Source: UBA10649 sp963749905
GTDB lineage: Bacteria; Actinomycetota; Actinomycetes; S36-B12
Assembly: GCA_963749905.1 (NCBI GenBank)
Contig: CAVVOF010000004.1
Coordinates: 1-64,000, forward strand
DNA length: 64,000 nucleotides
Reading direction: 5' to 3'
A program made the position numbers and the translations under genes. The notes under the pieces were generated by a model, which saw nothing but the letters and a program-made list of their open reading frames with translations, ran no database searches and was not told the origin of the DNA. Positions 9,007 through 19,787 of this stretch are shown in pieces (positions within the stretch are counted from its first letter, which is position 1; the number at the start of each line of letters is the position of its first letter).

Positions 9007-9067
9007 GGCCCGCAGGCGAGCAGTCCCCGAGGATGGACGTGATCACCGGACAGAGAGAAGGTCACCC

Positions 9068-9532
9068 ATGACTGCCGCACCCGAGATCAACCTGGACGGG
9101 CTCGGCCCCGTGGACTACCTGGTCGTCGAGTTCCCGGCCGGGGCCAGCAGCTTCACCGGCGAGATGGCCGCTGAGTTGGTCGCGCTGGTCGATTCGGGGA
9201 CCATCCGCCTGATCGACGTGCTGATCCTGACCAAGAACGACGACGGGACAGTAGACGCGATGGAGCTCTCGGACATCGAGAATCTCGGTGCCTTGGAGGT
9301 CCTCGAGACGGAACTCGCGGAGCTGTTGGCCGCTGATGACGTCGAGCACCTGGCCGCCGCGATGGACCCGGGAAGCACCGCTGGCGTGCTGATCTGGGAG
9401 AACCTGTGGGCCGCGCCGTTCGCGTCCGCCGCGAGGCGTTCCGGTGGACAGTTGATCGCCAACGGAAGGATCCCGATCCAGGCCATCATCGCCTCGATCG
9501 AAGCCGACGTCGCAACAAGCGAAGGAGTCTGA
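9068..9532 (+). CDS. DUF6325 family protein
   Basis: 154 residues. GPVDYLVVEFP near the N-terminus, the acidic VLILTKNDDGTVDAMELSD stretch and a final GRIPIQAIIASIEAD segment are characteristic of actinobacterial DUF6325 (formerly lumped with DUF1269). Function unknown; members are often next to a short basic SHOCT-type protein, which is also the case here. ATG at 9068 follows GAGAAGG. A candidate LAL operator lies 62-78 bp upstream, so it may be a target of the divergent regulator. Soluble, no signal peptide. Confidence 0.85.
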   Translation: MTAAPEINLDGLGPVDYLVVEFPAGASSFTGEMAAELVALVDSGTIRLIDVLILTKNDDGTVDAMELSDIENLGALEVLETELAELLAADDVEHLAAAMDPGSTAGVLIWENLWAAPFASAARRSGGQLIANGRIPIQAIIASIEADVATSEGV

Positions 9533-9533
9533 C

Positions 9534-9749
9534 ATGCCCCTCAGGCCAGCACGAGTGGGTCGCACCGGTGTCATCGGTGCACCCGTGGCGAAGACGGCCG
9601 TCGTGGCGGCCGCCGTGACACCCGGCCCGTCGCCGGTGGCCAAGGCCGCCGTCGTAGGAGCAGCCGTGACACCCGGCCCGTCGCCGGTGGCCAAGGCCGC
9701 CGTCGTGGGTGCCGCCGTGACACCCGGGCGCGGGCGCCGACGCATCTAG
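9534..9749 (+). CDS. Short basic repeat protein downstream of DUF6325
   Basis: 71 residues, beginning 1 nt after the DUF6325 stop with AAGGAG 6 nt before the ATG, so co-translated. The N-terminus MPLRPARVGRTGVIG and the VAKTAVVAAAV motif resemble the small SHOCT-type partners normally found here. In this copy the AVV module is repeated as AAVTPGPSPVAKAAVVG, encoded by 51-bp tandem DNA repeats, and the protein ends GRGRRRI without the usual SHOCT helix. It may be a repeat-expanded, shortened partner. Function unknown. Confidence 0.7.
   Translation: MPLRPARVGRTGVIGAPVAKTAVVAAAVTPGPSPVAKAAVVGAAVTPGPSPVAKAAVVGAAVTPGRGRRRI
9564..9726 (+). repeat. 51-bp in-frame tandem repeats
   Basis: Copies at 9615-9665 and 9666-9716 are nearly identical, a diverged copy precedes at 9564-9614, and a 10-bp remnant follows at 9717-9726. 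The unit is a multiple of three, so copy number changes keep the reading frame. Confidence 0.85.
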
Positions 9750-9750
9750 G

Positions 9751-9767
9751 CCAGGCGTCGCGCCTGG
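9751..9767 (+). terminator. Short hairpin after the DUF6325 pair
   Basis: CCAGGCG-TCG-CGCCTGG, a 7-bp stem starting 2 nt after the stop of the repeat protein. No long T-run follows. The remaining sequence to 9995 shows no gene or clear signal. Confidence 0.5.
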
Positions 9768-9995
9768 TTCGGTCATTGGTGATTGGCCGGCGCCTCGGTC
9801 ACGGTCACCACCGAACCGTCCGTTCCCGCGTGGGACGTCAGGTTCCACGATGTCCCGAGTGCCCAACGCCAGCAAAGCGGCGAGGGACGGATTCCTGGAA
9901 GTTCCCCGTCGCATCAGGGTTTCAGCGCAAGCGGCGACCCGATGACGCGTTCGGTCAAAGCTCGCCGTCCGGATCCGAGGGGCCCGCTGGTCGGA

Positions 9996-13364
<3,369 letters not shown>

Positions 13365-13502
13365 GCCGACACTCCCTCGTCGCGTGACCGCCCGATGGTG
13401 TCCGGGCAGTCGTCCCTCGAGGCTAGTCGGAGCCACTGCGAAGCGCAGGCATCCCCCGAACGGGCCGACCGGTGCCAGCAACTCGTGAGGCACAATGCAG
13501 GT

Positions 13503-13790
13503 ATGGCCGACGATGACATCGAACGACTGATCCGTGAAGTCGAGGCAACCACCTCGGGCACGCCTCAACCACGCCAGGAGGCCTCGAAGGAGGTGGCCCC
13601 CGCGGAACCCTCGTCGTCCGGCGGTCGGGTCGCCTTCGCGGGGATCTCCGCCGGCGTGCTGGGCGTCGGCGGCTGGCTGTTCGGCGTGTTCACCCCGTGG
13701 ACTGATGCCATCGACATGGGCCTGGCGGCTGCCGGGGCCGCCTTCCTCACCGGGCTGGTGGCGGGTCCTCCGAAGTGGTTCTCGTCCTGA
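13503..13790 (+). CDS. Small hypothetical membrane protein
   Basis: 95 residues: an acidic N-terminus (MADDDIERLIREVEATT), a Pro/Ser linker and two hydrophobic stretches (RVAFAGISAGVLGVGGWLFGVF and GLAAAGAAFLTGLV). Not recognised. Its 3' end overlaps the convergent yihY-type gene by 44 nt. CACAAT lies 12-7 nt before the ATG, a partial fit to the leaderless -10 pattern of this window. It could be a false call, but the two membrane segments and start context favour a gene. Confidence 0.5.
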   Translation: MADDDIERLIREVEATTSGTPQPRQEASKEVAPAEPSSSGGRVAFAGISAGVLGVGGWLFGVFTPWTDAIDMGLAAAGAAFLTGLVAGPPKWFSS

Positions 13791-14622
13791 CATCCGCCTC
13801 GATGATGGCGCCCCACAGCAGCGCGACGAAGGACAGGTAGAGCCACAGCAGGATGACGACCGCCGTGCCGAAGATCAGTACCGTCGCGCTCAGGCTGGAC
13901 GAGTAGTTCGCGTAGACCCCGACGCCGACGGCGGCCGCGATGATGCCGAGAGAGGCGACCCACGCGCCCAATGACGTCCACCGGATCCGCTGGCGCTCGT
14001 TGGATCCGTGGGCGAGCGTCCACCGCACGATCACGAAGGTGAGGCCGAGAGCGAGGAGCCAGTCCAACGGACCGTTGCCGGTGGTCAGCCGGACGTCGGA
14101 GACGCCGAGCCACGACAGCACCCGCGGGACCACGGTCAGCAGGATGACCAGCGCTACCGCAGCGACCATGCCCAGCAGGGTCGACACTGCCGCGAACCCC
14201 CGCTCGAGCAGGCCGCTGCGGGTCTCCTCCACGCCGAACACCGTGTTCATCGCCATCCGCAGGCTGTACACGACCTTGGACGCGGCATAGATCGCCACCA
14301 GCAGGCTGACGATGGTCGTGATGGTGAAGGCACTGGCGGAGGCGCCCTCGATCGTGGAGACCAGCGCGTCGATGATCGGCTCCAGAAGGCCAGATCCGTC
14401 GGGGCTCTCCGGTGCTCGACCCGCCAGTCGCTCGAGCACGTCCCGGACGTCAGCAGGGTCCAGGAACAGCCCGGCAAGGGTTCCGAACGCCAGCGCCGCG
14501 GGGGCCAGCGACAGGGCGACGAAGTACGCGAGGCCACCGGCCGCGAGGGAGGAACGGGTCCGCGTGTACTCGAGTCCGACTCGCTTCCCCCACGTGATCA
14601 GCTCACGGATCCATTCCTGCAC
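13747..14622 (-). CDS. YihY/BrkB family membrane protein
   Basis: About 291 residues with six hydrophobic segments (LAYFVALSLAPAALAFGTLAGLF, FTITTIVSLLVAIYAASKVVYSLRMAMNTVF, LVILLTVVPRVLSWLG, VLIFGTAVVILLWLYLSFVALLWGAIIEAD). The TVFGVEE and LLWLYLS...GAIIEAD blocks are the family signature (formerly annotated RNase BN, incorrectly). Transport role unproven. GTG at 14622 is preceded by GAGGA; GTG at 14664 would extend it by 14 residues. Divergent from the tRNA-Arg gene. Confidence 0.88.
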   Translation of the reverse strand: MQEWIRELITWGKRVGLEYTRTRSSLAAGGLAYFVALSLAPAALAFGTLAGLFLDPADVRDVLERLAGRAPESPDGSGLLEPIIDALVSTIEGASASAFTITTIVSLLVAIYAASKVVYSLRMAMNTVFGVEETRSGLLERGFAAVSTLLGMVAAVALVILLTVVPRVLSWLGVSDVRLTTGNGPLDWLLALGLTFVIVRWTLAHGSNERQRIRWTSLGAWVASLGIIAAAVGVGVYANYSSSLSATVLIFGTAVVILLWLYLSFVALLWGAIIEADVRTRTTSEDPPPAR

Positions 14623-14674
14623 GGGCCCATCCTCGCCCACGACGGCCGCGTCCGGACGGACCACCCGCCGCTGG

Positions 14675-14680
14675 TAGCCT
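14675..14680 (+). promoter_or_regulatory. -10 hexamer TAGCCT for tRNA-Arg and transporter
   Basis: TAGCCT would start transcription near 14687, 6 nt before the tRNA. No other promoter is seen before the transporter gene, so both are probably on one transcript. Confidence 0.4.
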
Positions 14681-14692
14681 GTTGCGGCCCGA

Positions 14693-14768
14693 GCCCCCGT
14701 AGCTCAGGGGATAGAGCGCCGGTTTCCGGTACCGAAGGTCGCAGGTTCGAATCCTGCCGGGGGCGCCA
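14693..14768 (+). tRNA. tRNA-Arg (CCG)
   Basis: Folds as a cloverleaf: acceptor GCCCCCG/CGGGGGC, D stem GCTC/GAGC, anticodon loop TTCCGGT with anticodon CCG at 14726-14728, T arm GCAGG-TTCGAAT-CCTGC, discriminator G and an encoded CCA (14766-14768). One C-A mismatch closes the anticodon stem. It decodes CGG. The ATG of the next gene begins at 14770, one base after CCA. Confidence 0.96.
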
Positions 14769-14769
14769 T

Positions 14770-15465
14770 ATGAACCAGACCTCCCCCGGTGCTCAGGACC
14801 CCGGCCGCGAGCCTGTCCACTACGCCCTCACCGGGTCCAGCCTCTACCCGATCATCGTCGGCATCTTCGTGGCCGTGCTGCTCATCTCCAACATCGGCGC
14901 CACCAAGCTGATCGCCTTCGGCCCGCTCATCACGGACGGTGGCGCCTTCCTGTTCCCGCTGGCCTACATCATCGGCGACATCCTCAGCGAGGTGTACGGG
15001 CTGAAGGCGGCGCGCCGCGCCATCCTGCTCGGCTTCGCGATGCTCGTCCTGGCCGCGCTCACCTTCTGGCTGGTGCAGATCTCGCCACCTGCGGACGGGT
15101 ACGAGAACCAGGACGCGTTCGAGGCGGTGATCGGGTTCGTGCCGCGAATCGTGCTCGCCAGCATCGCCGGCTACCTCGTCGGCCAGCTGCTGAACGCGTA
15201 CGTGCTGGTCAAGATCAAGGAGCGGACCCGGGAGAAGGCCCTGTGGCTGCGCCTGATCGGCTCGACGGTCGTGGGCGAGTTCGCCGACACCCTGGTCTTC
15301 TGCACCATCGCGTTCTACGGGGTCATCACCGGCGCGGAGTTCCTCAACTACGTGCTGGTCGGGTACCTGTACAAGACACTGCTCGAGGTCGTCCTGCTGC
15401 CGGTGACCTACCCCGTGATCCGCTGGGTGAAGCGCCGGGAGCCCACTTACGCCCTGACCGCCTGA
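14770..15465 (+). CDS. yhhQ: Queuosine precursor transporter (YhhQ/VUT family)
   Basis: Imports queuosine precursors (queuine or preQ bases) for tRNA modification. 231 residues with about six membrane helices; IGATKLIAFGPLITDGGAFLFPLAYIIGDILSEVYG and the GEFADTLVF block are family hallmarks. The ATG is one base after the CCA of tRNA-Arg, leaving no room for a ribosome binding site unless it lies within the tRNA. 3' maturation of the tRNA would release an mRNA starting at or just before the AUG. The gene converges on tgt, which inserts the transported base, so the pair makes a salvage pathway. Start confidence is lower than family confidence. Confidence 0.93.
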   Translation: MNQTSPGAQDPGREPVHYALTGSSLYPIIVGIFVAVLLISNIGATKLIAFGPLITDGGAFLFPLAYIIGDILSEVYGLKAARRAILLGFAMLVLAALTFWLVQISPPADGYENQDAFEAVIGFVPRIVLASIAGYLVGQLLNAYVLVKIKERTREKALWLRLIGSTVVGEFADTLVFCTIAFYGVITGAEFLNYVLVGYLYKTLLEVVLLPVTYPVIRWVKRREPTYALTA

Positions 15466-15496
15466 CTCGTCCCTTCCGCGGGGTGGCGACCGCGAG

Positions 15497-16696
15497 CTAG
15501 TGCCCGAGGGTCTCGGCGCGCAGCTCCTCGAAGGTGCCGTCGACGATCGAGTCGCGGATCCGATCCAGCAGCCTGAGGATGTAGCGCTCGTTGTGGATCG
15601 TCGCGAGCGTTGAGGCCAGCATCTCCTTCGCCTTGAACAGGTGGTGCAGATAGGCACGCGAGTGGTGCGCGCACGTGTAGCAGTCGCAGTCCTCGTCGAT
15701 CGGGCCGAAGTCCCGCCGGTATCGACCGTTGGTGACGTGGAACTTCCGCCCTCCGTGATACACGGTCCCGTTGCGGGCGTTGCGAGACGGAGCCACGCAG
15801 TCGAAGGTGTCGGCTCCGTTCTCGACCGCGATGAAGACATCCGTCGGGTCGCCGATGCCCAGCAGATGCCGCGGCCGGTCCTCCGGCAGCTCCTCAACGA
15901 CCCAGCGCACGATGGTGCCGAGCTGGTCCTTCTCCAAGGCTCCGCCGATCCCGAACCCATCGACGTCCAGGGCGGCCAGCCCGCGAGCCGAGCGTCGTCG
16001 CAGGTCCTCGTACTGCGCACCCTGGACCACGGCGAACAGGGCCTGGTACGGCCTGCCGGCTCGCTCCTCCGTCAGCCGCGCGTGCTCCACGACGCACCGC
16101 TCCGCCCACCGCTGCGTTCGCTCCACCGAGAGCTCCTGGTACTCACGGGTGTTCATCAGCGTGGTGCACTCGTCGAACGCGAACATGATGTCCGCACCCA
16201 GCTGGTGCTGGACCTGCATCGACACCTCGGGCGTGAACCGGTGCAGCGAGCCGTCCAGGTGCGACTTGAAGGTCACCCCGTCGTCGTCGACGTGCGCGAG
16301 GCGGTCCTTCCCCTCGGCGATGACGTCGTCGGACCGCACTGTCGACGTCTCCATCGCCAGGATCTTCTTGAAGCCGACACCGAGCGAGAGGACCTGGAAG
16401 CCGCCTGAGTCGGTGATGGTTGGTCCGTCCCAGCCCATGAACGACGCCAGTCCGCCGCCCGCCTCGACGACGTCGGCTCCGGGCTGCAGGTAGAGGTGGT
16501 AGGCGTTCGCCAGGATGACCTGCGCACCGACTTCGCGCATCGTCTCCGGCAGGACGGCCTTCACCGTCGCCTTGGTCCCCACTGGCGTGAATGCAGGGGT
16601 CCGGATGGGTCCGTGCGGGGTCTGGATCACGCCGGTGCGCCCGAGCCCGTGCTCCATCCGGTGCCCGACGCTGAAGCTGAAGTCGCGCACCCTCAC
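15497..16696 (-). CDS. tgt: tRNA-guanine transglycosylase
   Basis: 399 residues. Exchanges guanine for a queuine-type base at the wobble position of GUN-anticodon tRNAs. Visible are TDSGGFQVLSLG with the catalytic Asp region, FDECTT, GIGGALEKDQ, and the zinc site DCDCYTCAHHSRAYLHHLF. GTG at 16696 overlaps the stop of the upstream lipoprotein gene as GTGA, and a GGGGGA sequence precedes it. The convergent neighbour encodes the precursor transporter. No queuosine biosynthesis genes are seen, so salvage is the likely mode. Confidence 0.96.
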   Translation of the reverse strand: MRVRDFSFSVGHRMEHGLGRTGVIQTPHGPIRTPAFTPVGTKATVKAVLPETMREVGAQVILANAYHLYLQPGADVVEAGGGLASFMGWDGPTITDSGGFQVLSLGVGFKKILAMETSTVRSDDVIAEGKDRLAHVDDDGVTFKSHLDGSLHRFTPEVSMQVQHQLGADIMFAFDECTTLMNTREYQELSVERTQRWAERCVVEHARLTEERAGRPYQALFAVVQGAQYEDLRRRSARGLAALDVDGFGIGGALEKDQLGTIVRWVVEELPEDRPRHLLGIGDPTDVFIAVENGADTFDCVAPSRNARNGTVYHGGRKFHVTNGRYRRDFGPIDEDCDCYTCAHHSRAYLHHLFKAKEMLASTLATIHNERYILRLLDRIRDSIVDGTFEELRAETLGH

Positions 16697-17196
16697 TCCC
16701 CCTCGGGGGCGAGCACGTCGGTGGCCGGGAACAGCTCACGCGCGGGCCGGATCCACGCGTCGAGGGACTCCTCGAGTCCCTCGTTGGCGCCCGCGCAGAA
16801 CTCGGGAGTCAGGTCCACGACCGAATCAGCCCCGGCCACGATCCTGAGGTCGGTGCTCGTGCCGCCCACGCAGCCGCCATCGACGGACTCCACGGTCAGG
16901 TCCGTCAGTGTCGGCAGCGTCTCGCCCAACTGCTGCCACACGTCAGCCGGCGTGGTCACCGTCTCGTCCGCGAGCACGTCCCCATAGCTGTCGATGACGA
17001 GGTGCGACTCCTCCCGGGTCACCGTCAGCGTGACGCTGCGGTGGTACGGAGGCGGCACCGACGAGTCGTGGAAGGCGTACGTGACGACCGCGTCGACGGG
17101 CAGCTCCTGCTGCGTCGCCACGCCGGCAGTCGAGCAGCCGGAGAGGCCGAGCCCGGACAGGACGACGCACGCCCCCAAGTACGTGGTCGCGCGCAT
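16693..17196 (-). CDS. Hypothetical lipoprotein
   Basis: 167 residues with a lipoprotein signal peptide ending in the lipobox LSGC (about residues 18-21). The mature part has a Cys pair (GGCVGG and EFCAG) that may form a disulfide. Not recognised beyond an actinobacterial secreted lipoprotein. ATG at 17196 is exactly 12 nt after a TAGGGT -10 (17208-17203, minus strand), so leaderless. It overlaps tgt by 4 nt (GTGA), so the two are translationally coupled though no functional link is evident. Confidence 0.82.
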   Translation of the reverse strand: MRATTYLGACVVLSGLGLSGCSTAGVATQQELPVDAVVTYAFHDSSVPPPYHRSVTLTVTREESHLVIDSYGDVLADETVTTPADVWQQLGETLPTLTDLTVESVDGGCVGGTSTDLRIVAGADSVVDLTPEFCAGANEGLEESLDAWIRPARELFPATDVLAPEGE

Positions 17197-17231
17197 GGCC
17201 CGACCCTACGCACGTGCGCGCACCGGCGGCC

Positions 17232-18449
17232 CTAGTGGTCGATGTCGCGGATGCTCCGCACGAAGAGCACGCCGAGCGAGGTCACCACGAGGACCGCGGC
17301 GAACACCAGGTAGGTCACCTGGACTCCCCACAGTTCGACGAGCCACCCGGCGAGCAGGAACGCGAGCGGTGGGGCGGCGTAGAACAGTGATGTCTGCACG
17401 CCGTACACCCGGCCCTGGACGTCGGGCGCCACCCGGCGCTGGACCAGAGTGTTCATCAGGGGCTGGAATGGACCCCAGGCGAGGCCCAGCGCGAACCCGG
17501 CCACCAGCATGACCGGCAGGGGCGGCAGCAGAGCCAGCGGCACGATCGCCACGGCCGTGCTGATCAGGACGAGCCGGGCCAGCTGGTAGCGGGTCATCCG
17601 CCCAGAGATCCAGCCGTAGCCGAAGGCGCCGATCACCGATCCCGCCGCCATCGCCGAGACGAGCAGGCCCAGGCCGGTCGGCTCACCCCGCCCCTCGAAG
17701 TAGGCGGGCAGGATCACCGACTCGGTCGGCAGGTAGACCGCGGCCAGCACCATCAGGGCGATCGTGATCGCGCGCAGGGCCTTGTCGTTCCAGAGCACCG
17801 TCGCGCCGAGGACCAGGCGGCGCCAGGTTCCCGCATCCGCCTCCTCCGTCGCCCGCCGCGCGGCCTGCCCGGCGTCGCCGACCCGCAGCAGCACGAGGCA
17901 GCCGATCGCCACGACGAAGAGACCGAACGGCACCCAGAAGACGTCGACCGCCCCCACGACGCCGATCAGGATCGCGCCCACGGCCGGACCCACCGTCCAT
18001 CCGACGGCGAACACGCCCTCGTGGACCCCGTTGAGGCGGTCCACGGGATAGCGCGAGGCGGCTGAGACATCGGGCAGCAGCGCCTTGCGAGCCGTGTACC
18101 CGGCCGGGTCGAAGGTTGCGCCCAGGACGGCGAGCCCGAGGATCCACGCGAAGTCCAGGTCCGTCACCAGCGCCACGAGTGGGAACGCCGCGACGGACAG
18201 GGCTGACAGCACATCGGACACGATGCTGACGAGCCGCCTGCCGAATCGGTCGACCGCGATGCCGACCAGGGGCGACACCACGATGCCCGGCAGGGAGGCG
18301 GCTGCCACGACGAGGCCGGCCGACGCCGCCGATCCGGTTAGCTCGAGTACGAGCCACGGGATGGCGAGCATGACTATCGCGTTGGCGACGCCCGAGGCGG
18401 CGTTCGCCGACTCCAGCAGCACGATGGGTCCCCACCGATACCGCGGCAC
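17232..18449 (-). CDS. MFS transporter, drug-efflux-like
   Basis: 405 residues with twelve hydrophobic segments. The loop VGIAVDRFGRR between helices 2 and 3 and AGYTARKALLPDVS match the MFS_3/enterobactin-exporter-like group, which exports drugs or siderophores. GTG at 18449 is chosen because GGGAGG lies 7 nt upstream; a longer GTG start at 18488 lacks a site. Divergent from the hydrolase at 18498. Substrate unknown. Confidence 0.9.
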   Translation of the reverse strand: MPRYRWGPIVLLESANAASGVANAIVMLAIPWLVLELTGSAASAGLVVAAASLPGIVVSPLVGIAVDRFGRRLVSIVSDVLSALSVAAFPLVALVTDLDFAWILGLAVLGATFDPAGYTARKALLPDVSAASRYPVDRLNGVHEGVFAVGWTVGPAVGAILIGVVGAVDVFWVPFGLFVVAIGCLVLLRVGDAGQAARRATEEADAGTWRRLVLGATVLWNDKALRAITIALMVLAAVYLPTESVILPAYFEGRGEPTGLGLLVSAMAAGSVIGAFGYGWISGRMTRYQLARLVLISTAVAIVPLALLPPLPVMLVAGFALGLAWGPFQPLMNTLVQRRVAPDVQGRVYGVQTSLFYAAPPLAFLLAGWLVELWGVQVTYLVFAAVLVVTSLGVLFVRSIRDIDH

Positions 18450-18497
18450 GCTGGATCCTCCCACCGGGCCCGACAGCTCACGAGCCACACTGGGTCC

Positions 18498-19316
18498 ATG
18501 ACATCACCTGAGCTCGGCGCCACGCTCGACGCGGGGGGCATCGCGACCAACATCCACCTCGCCGGCGAGGGAACGCCCGTCCTGCTGCTGCACGGATCGG
18601 GACCCGGCGTCACCGCCTGGGCCAACTGGCGGATGACCATCCCTGCACTCGCCGCGCAGCACCGAGTCGTGGCCCCCGACATAGTCGGCTTCGGGTTCAC
18701 GCAGCGTCCCGACGGCGTCGAGTACACCCTGGCGACGTGGACGGCCCACGCGATCGCCGTCCTCGACGCACTCGACATCGAGCGGGCCGACGTCATCGGC
18801 AACTCGTTCGGTGGATCCCTCGCCCTCTCCCTGGCGATCCACCACCCGGAACGCGTGCGCCGACTCGTGCTGATGGGCGCGGTCGGCGTCCCGTTCGCGC
18901 TGTCCGACGGCCTGGATGCGGTGTGGGGCTACCAGCCGAGTGTCGAGGCCATGGAGCGACTGCTCCACCTGTTCGCCTTCGACCCCACCCTGGTCGGGCC
19001 CGACCTCGCGCACCTGCGGTACGAGGCGAGCCTGCGGCCCGGCGTGCAGGAGTCCTTCGAGGCGATGTTCCCCGAGCCGCGGCAGGTCGCCCTCGACGCC
19101 CTCACCCATCCCGTTGACGCCATCGCCGCCATTGCGGCGCCGACCCTCGTCGTGCACGGGCGGGACGACAAGGTCATTCCGCTGCAGAACGCGTACCGGC
19201 TGCTCGAGCTCATCGACGACGCGCAGCTGCACGTGTTCGGACGCTGCGGGCACTGGACGCAGATCGAGCACGCCGACGCCTTCAACCGCCTCGTCGCCGA
19301 TTTCCTGGCCGACTGA
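18498..19316 (+). CDS. Alpha/beta hydrolase, meta-cleavage product hydrolase type
   Basis: 272 residues. HGSGPGVTAWANW forms the oxyanion region, GNSFGG holds the nucleophile Ser, a GRDDKVIP loop carries the Asp, and GRCGHW the His. GSGPG plus GNSFGG is characteristic of 2-hydroxymuconic semialdehyde-type hydrolases (DmpD, BphD, HsaD), which cleave C-C bonds in ring-fission products. No other aromatic or steroid catabolic gene is nearby, so the substrate is open. CACACT 12-7 nt before the ATG is a partial leaderless -10. Confidence 0.88.
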   Translation: MTSPELGATLDAGGIATNIHLAGEGTPVLLLHGSGPGVTAWANWRMTIPALAAQHRVVAPDIVGFGFTQRPDGVEYTLATWTAHAIAVLDALDIERADVIGNSFGGSLALSLAIHHPERVRRLVLMGAVGVPFALSDGLDAVWGYQPSVEAMERLLHLFAFDPTLVGPDLAHLRYEASLRPGVQESFEAMFPEPRQVALDALTHPVDAIAAIAAPTLVVHGRDDKVIPLQNAYRLLELIDDAQLHVFGRCGHWTQIEHADAFNRLVADFLAD

Positions 19317-19318
19317 CC

Positions 19319-19345
19319 CGTCACTTTCTGGCAGCGGAAGTGACG
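19319..19345. repeat. Inverted repeat after the hydrolase gene
   Basis: CGTCACTT and AAGTGACG, an 8-bp stem with an 11-nt loop, starts 3 nt after the hydrolase stop. No T-run. A weak terminator or a site ahead of the ncRNA promoter. Confidence 0.45.
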
Positions 19346-19406
19346 AATGCGACGCAATTGATGCATGTGTTGCGAGGGTCGGGATTTGTTGGGAAATGAT
19401 CCGGAA

Positions 19407-19717
19407 ACCCCTTGCTACCCCCCGTGAACGGGAGTAGAACTGCGCTACTGCTTCGAAAGAAGCGGGTCGGAACAAGAAGTGCAGACCGATCGAAGGCAGA
19501 GCCCGCAAGGGGGAAGGCCGGAGGGTCCCGAGTGCTGGCGGGGCTGGTCGCAGGGACTGGACCGAGGAGGCGAGAACGACACCGCCGACGCGACGGAAAC
19601 GACGCGTGAGCGAGGGCATCTGCACTGGATGTCCTGGCCCCGGGAAACCGGGCGGTGGGCGGACGCCCCCAATGTGAAGGCCCCTCGAACTCATACTTCG
19701 AGGGGCCTTCCACATTT
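19407..19717 (+). ncRNA. Candidate structured ncRNA, about 310 nt
   Basis: The 470-bp stretch 19317-19787 has no convincing protein but shows a transcription unit. A promoter-like pair (TTGCGA at 19370-19375, AATGAT at 19395-19400) precedes it and a very stable terminator ends it. Hairpins: CCCG-TGAA-CGGG flanked by CTA/TAG (about 19416-19436), GCTTC-GAAA-GAAGC (about 19450), GGCG/CGCC (about 19570-19584), ACGCG/CGCGT (about 19588-19607), CCCGG-GAAA-CCGGG (about 19638-19651). GTGCAGA at 19479-19485 pairs with TCTGCAC at 19619-19625, a long-range helix closing the centre. Length is like the RNA-polymerase-binding Ms1 RNA of mycobacteria, but identity is not shown. It lacks the landmarks of RNase P RNA, tmRNA and SRP RNA. 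The 5' end is estimated. Confidence 0.6.
19671..19717 (+). terminator. Strong intrinsic terminator of the ncRNA
   Basis: A 14-bp perfect stem (19676-19689 with 19697-19710, 7-nt loop) is extended by AATGT/ACATT past a single bulge and followed by TTT. The most stable hairpin terminator in the window. Confidence 0.85.
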
Positions 19718-19787
19718 GTAGACCATCGAAGCGTCCCCCGCGTGTACCGACACGCCGCGTGCGGCCGTCGTGACGTAGCGTGGCGCC

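Noticed and set aside
19401..19717. RNase P RNA, tmRNA or SRP RNA
   Set aside because: The conserved GAGGAAAGTCCGG block of RNase P, a tRNA-Ala-like end and an SRP Alu-type loop were looked for and not found.
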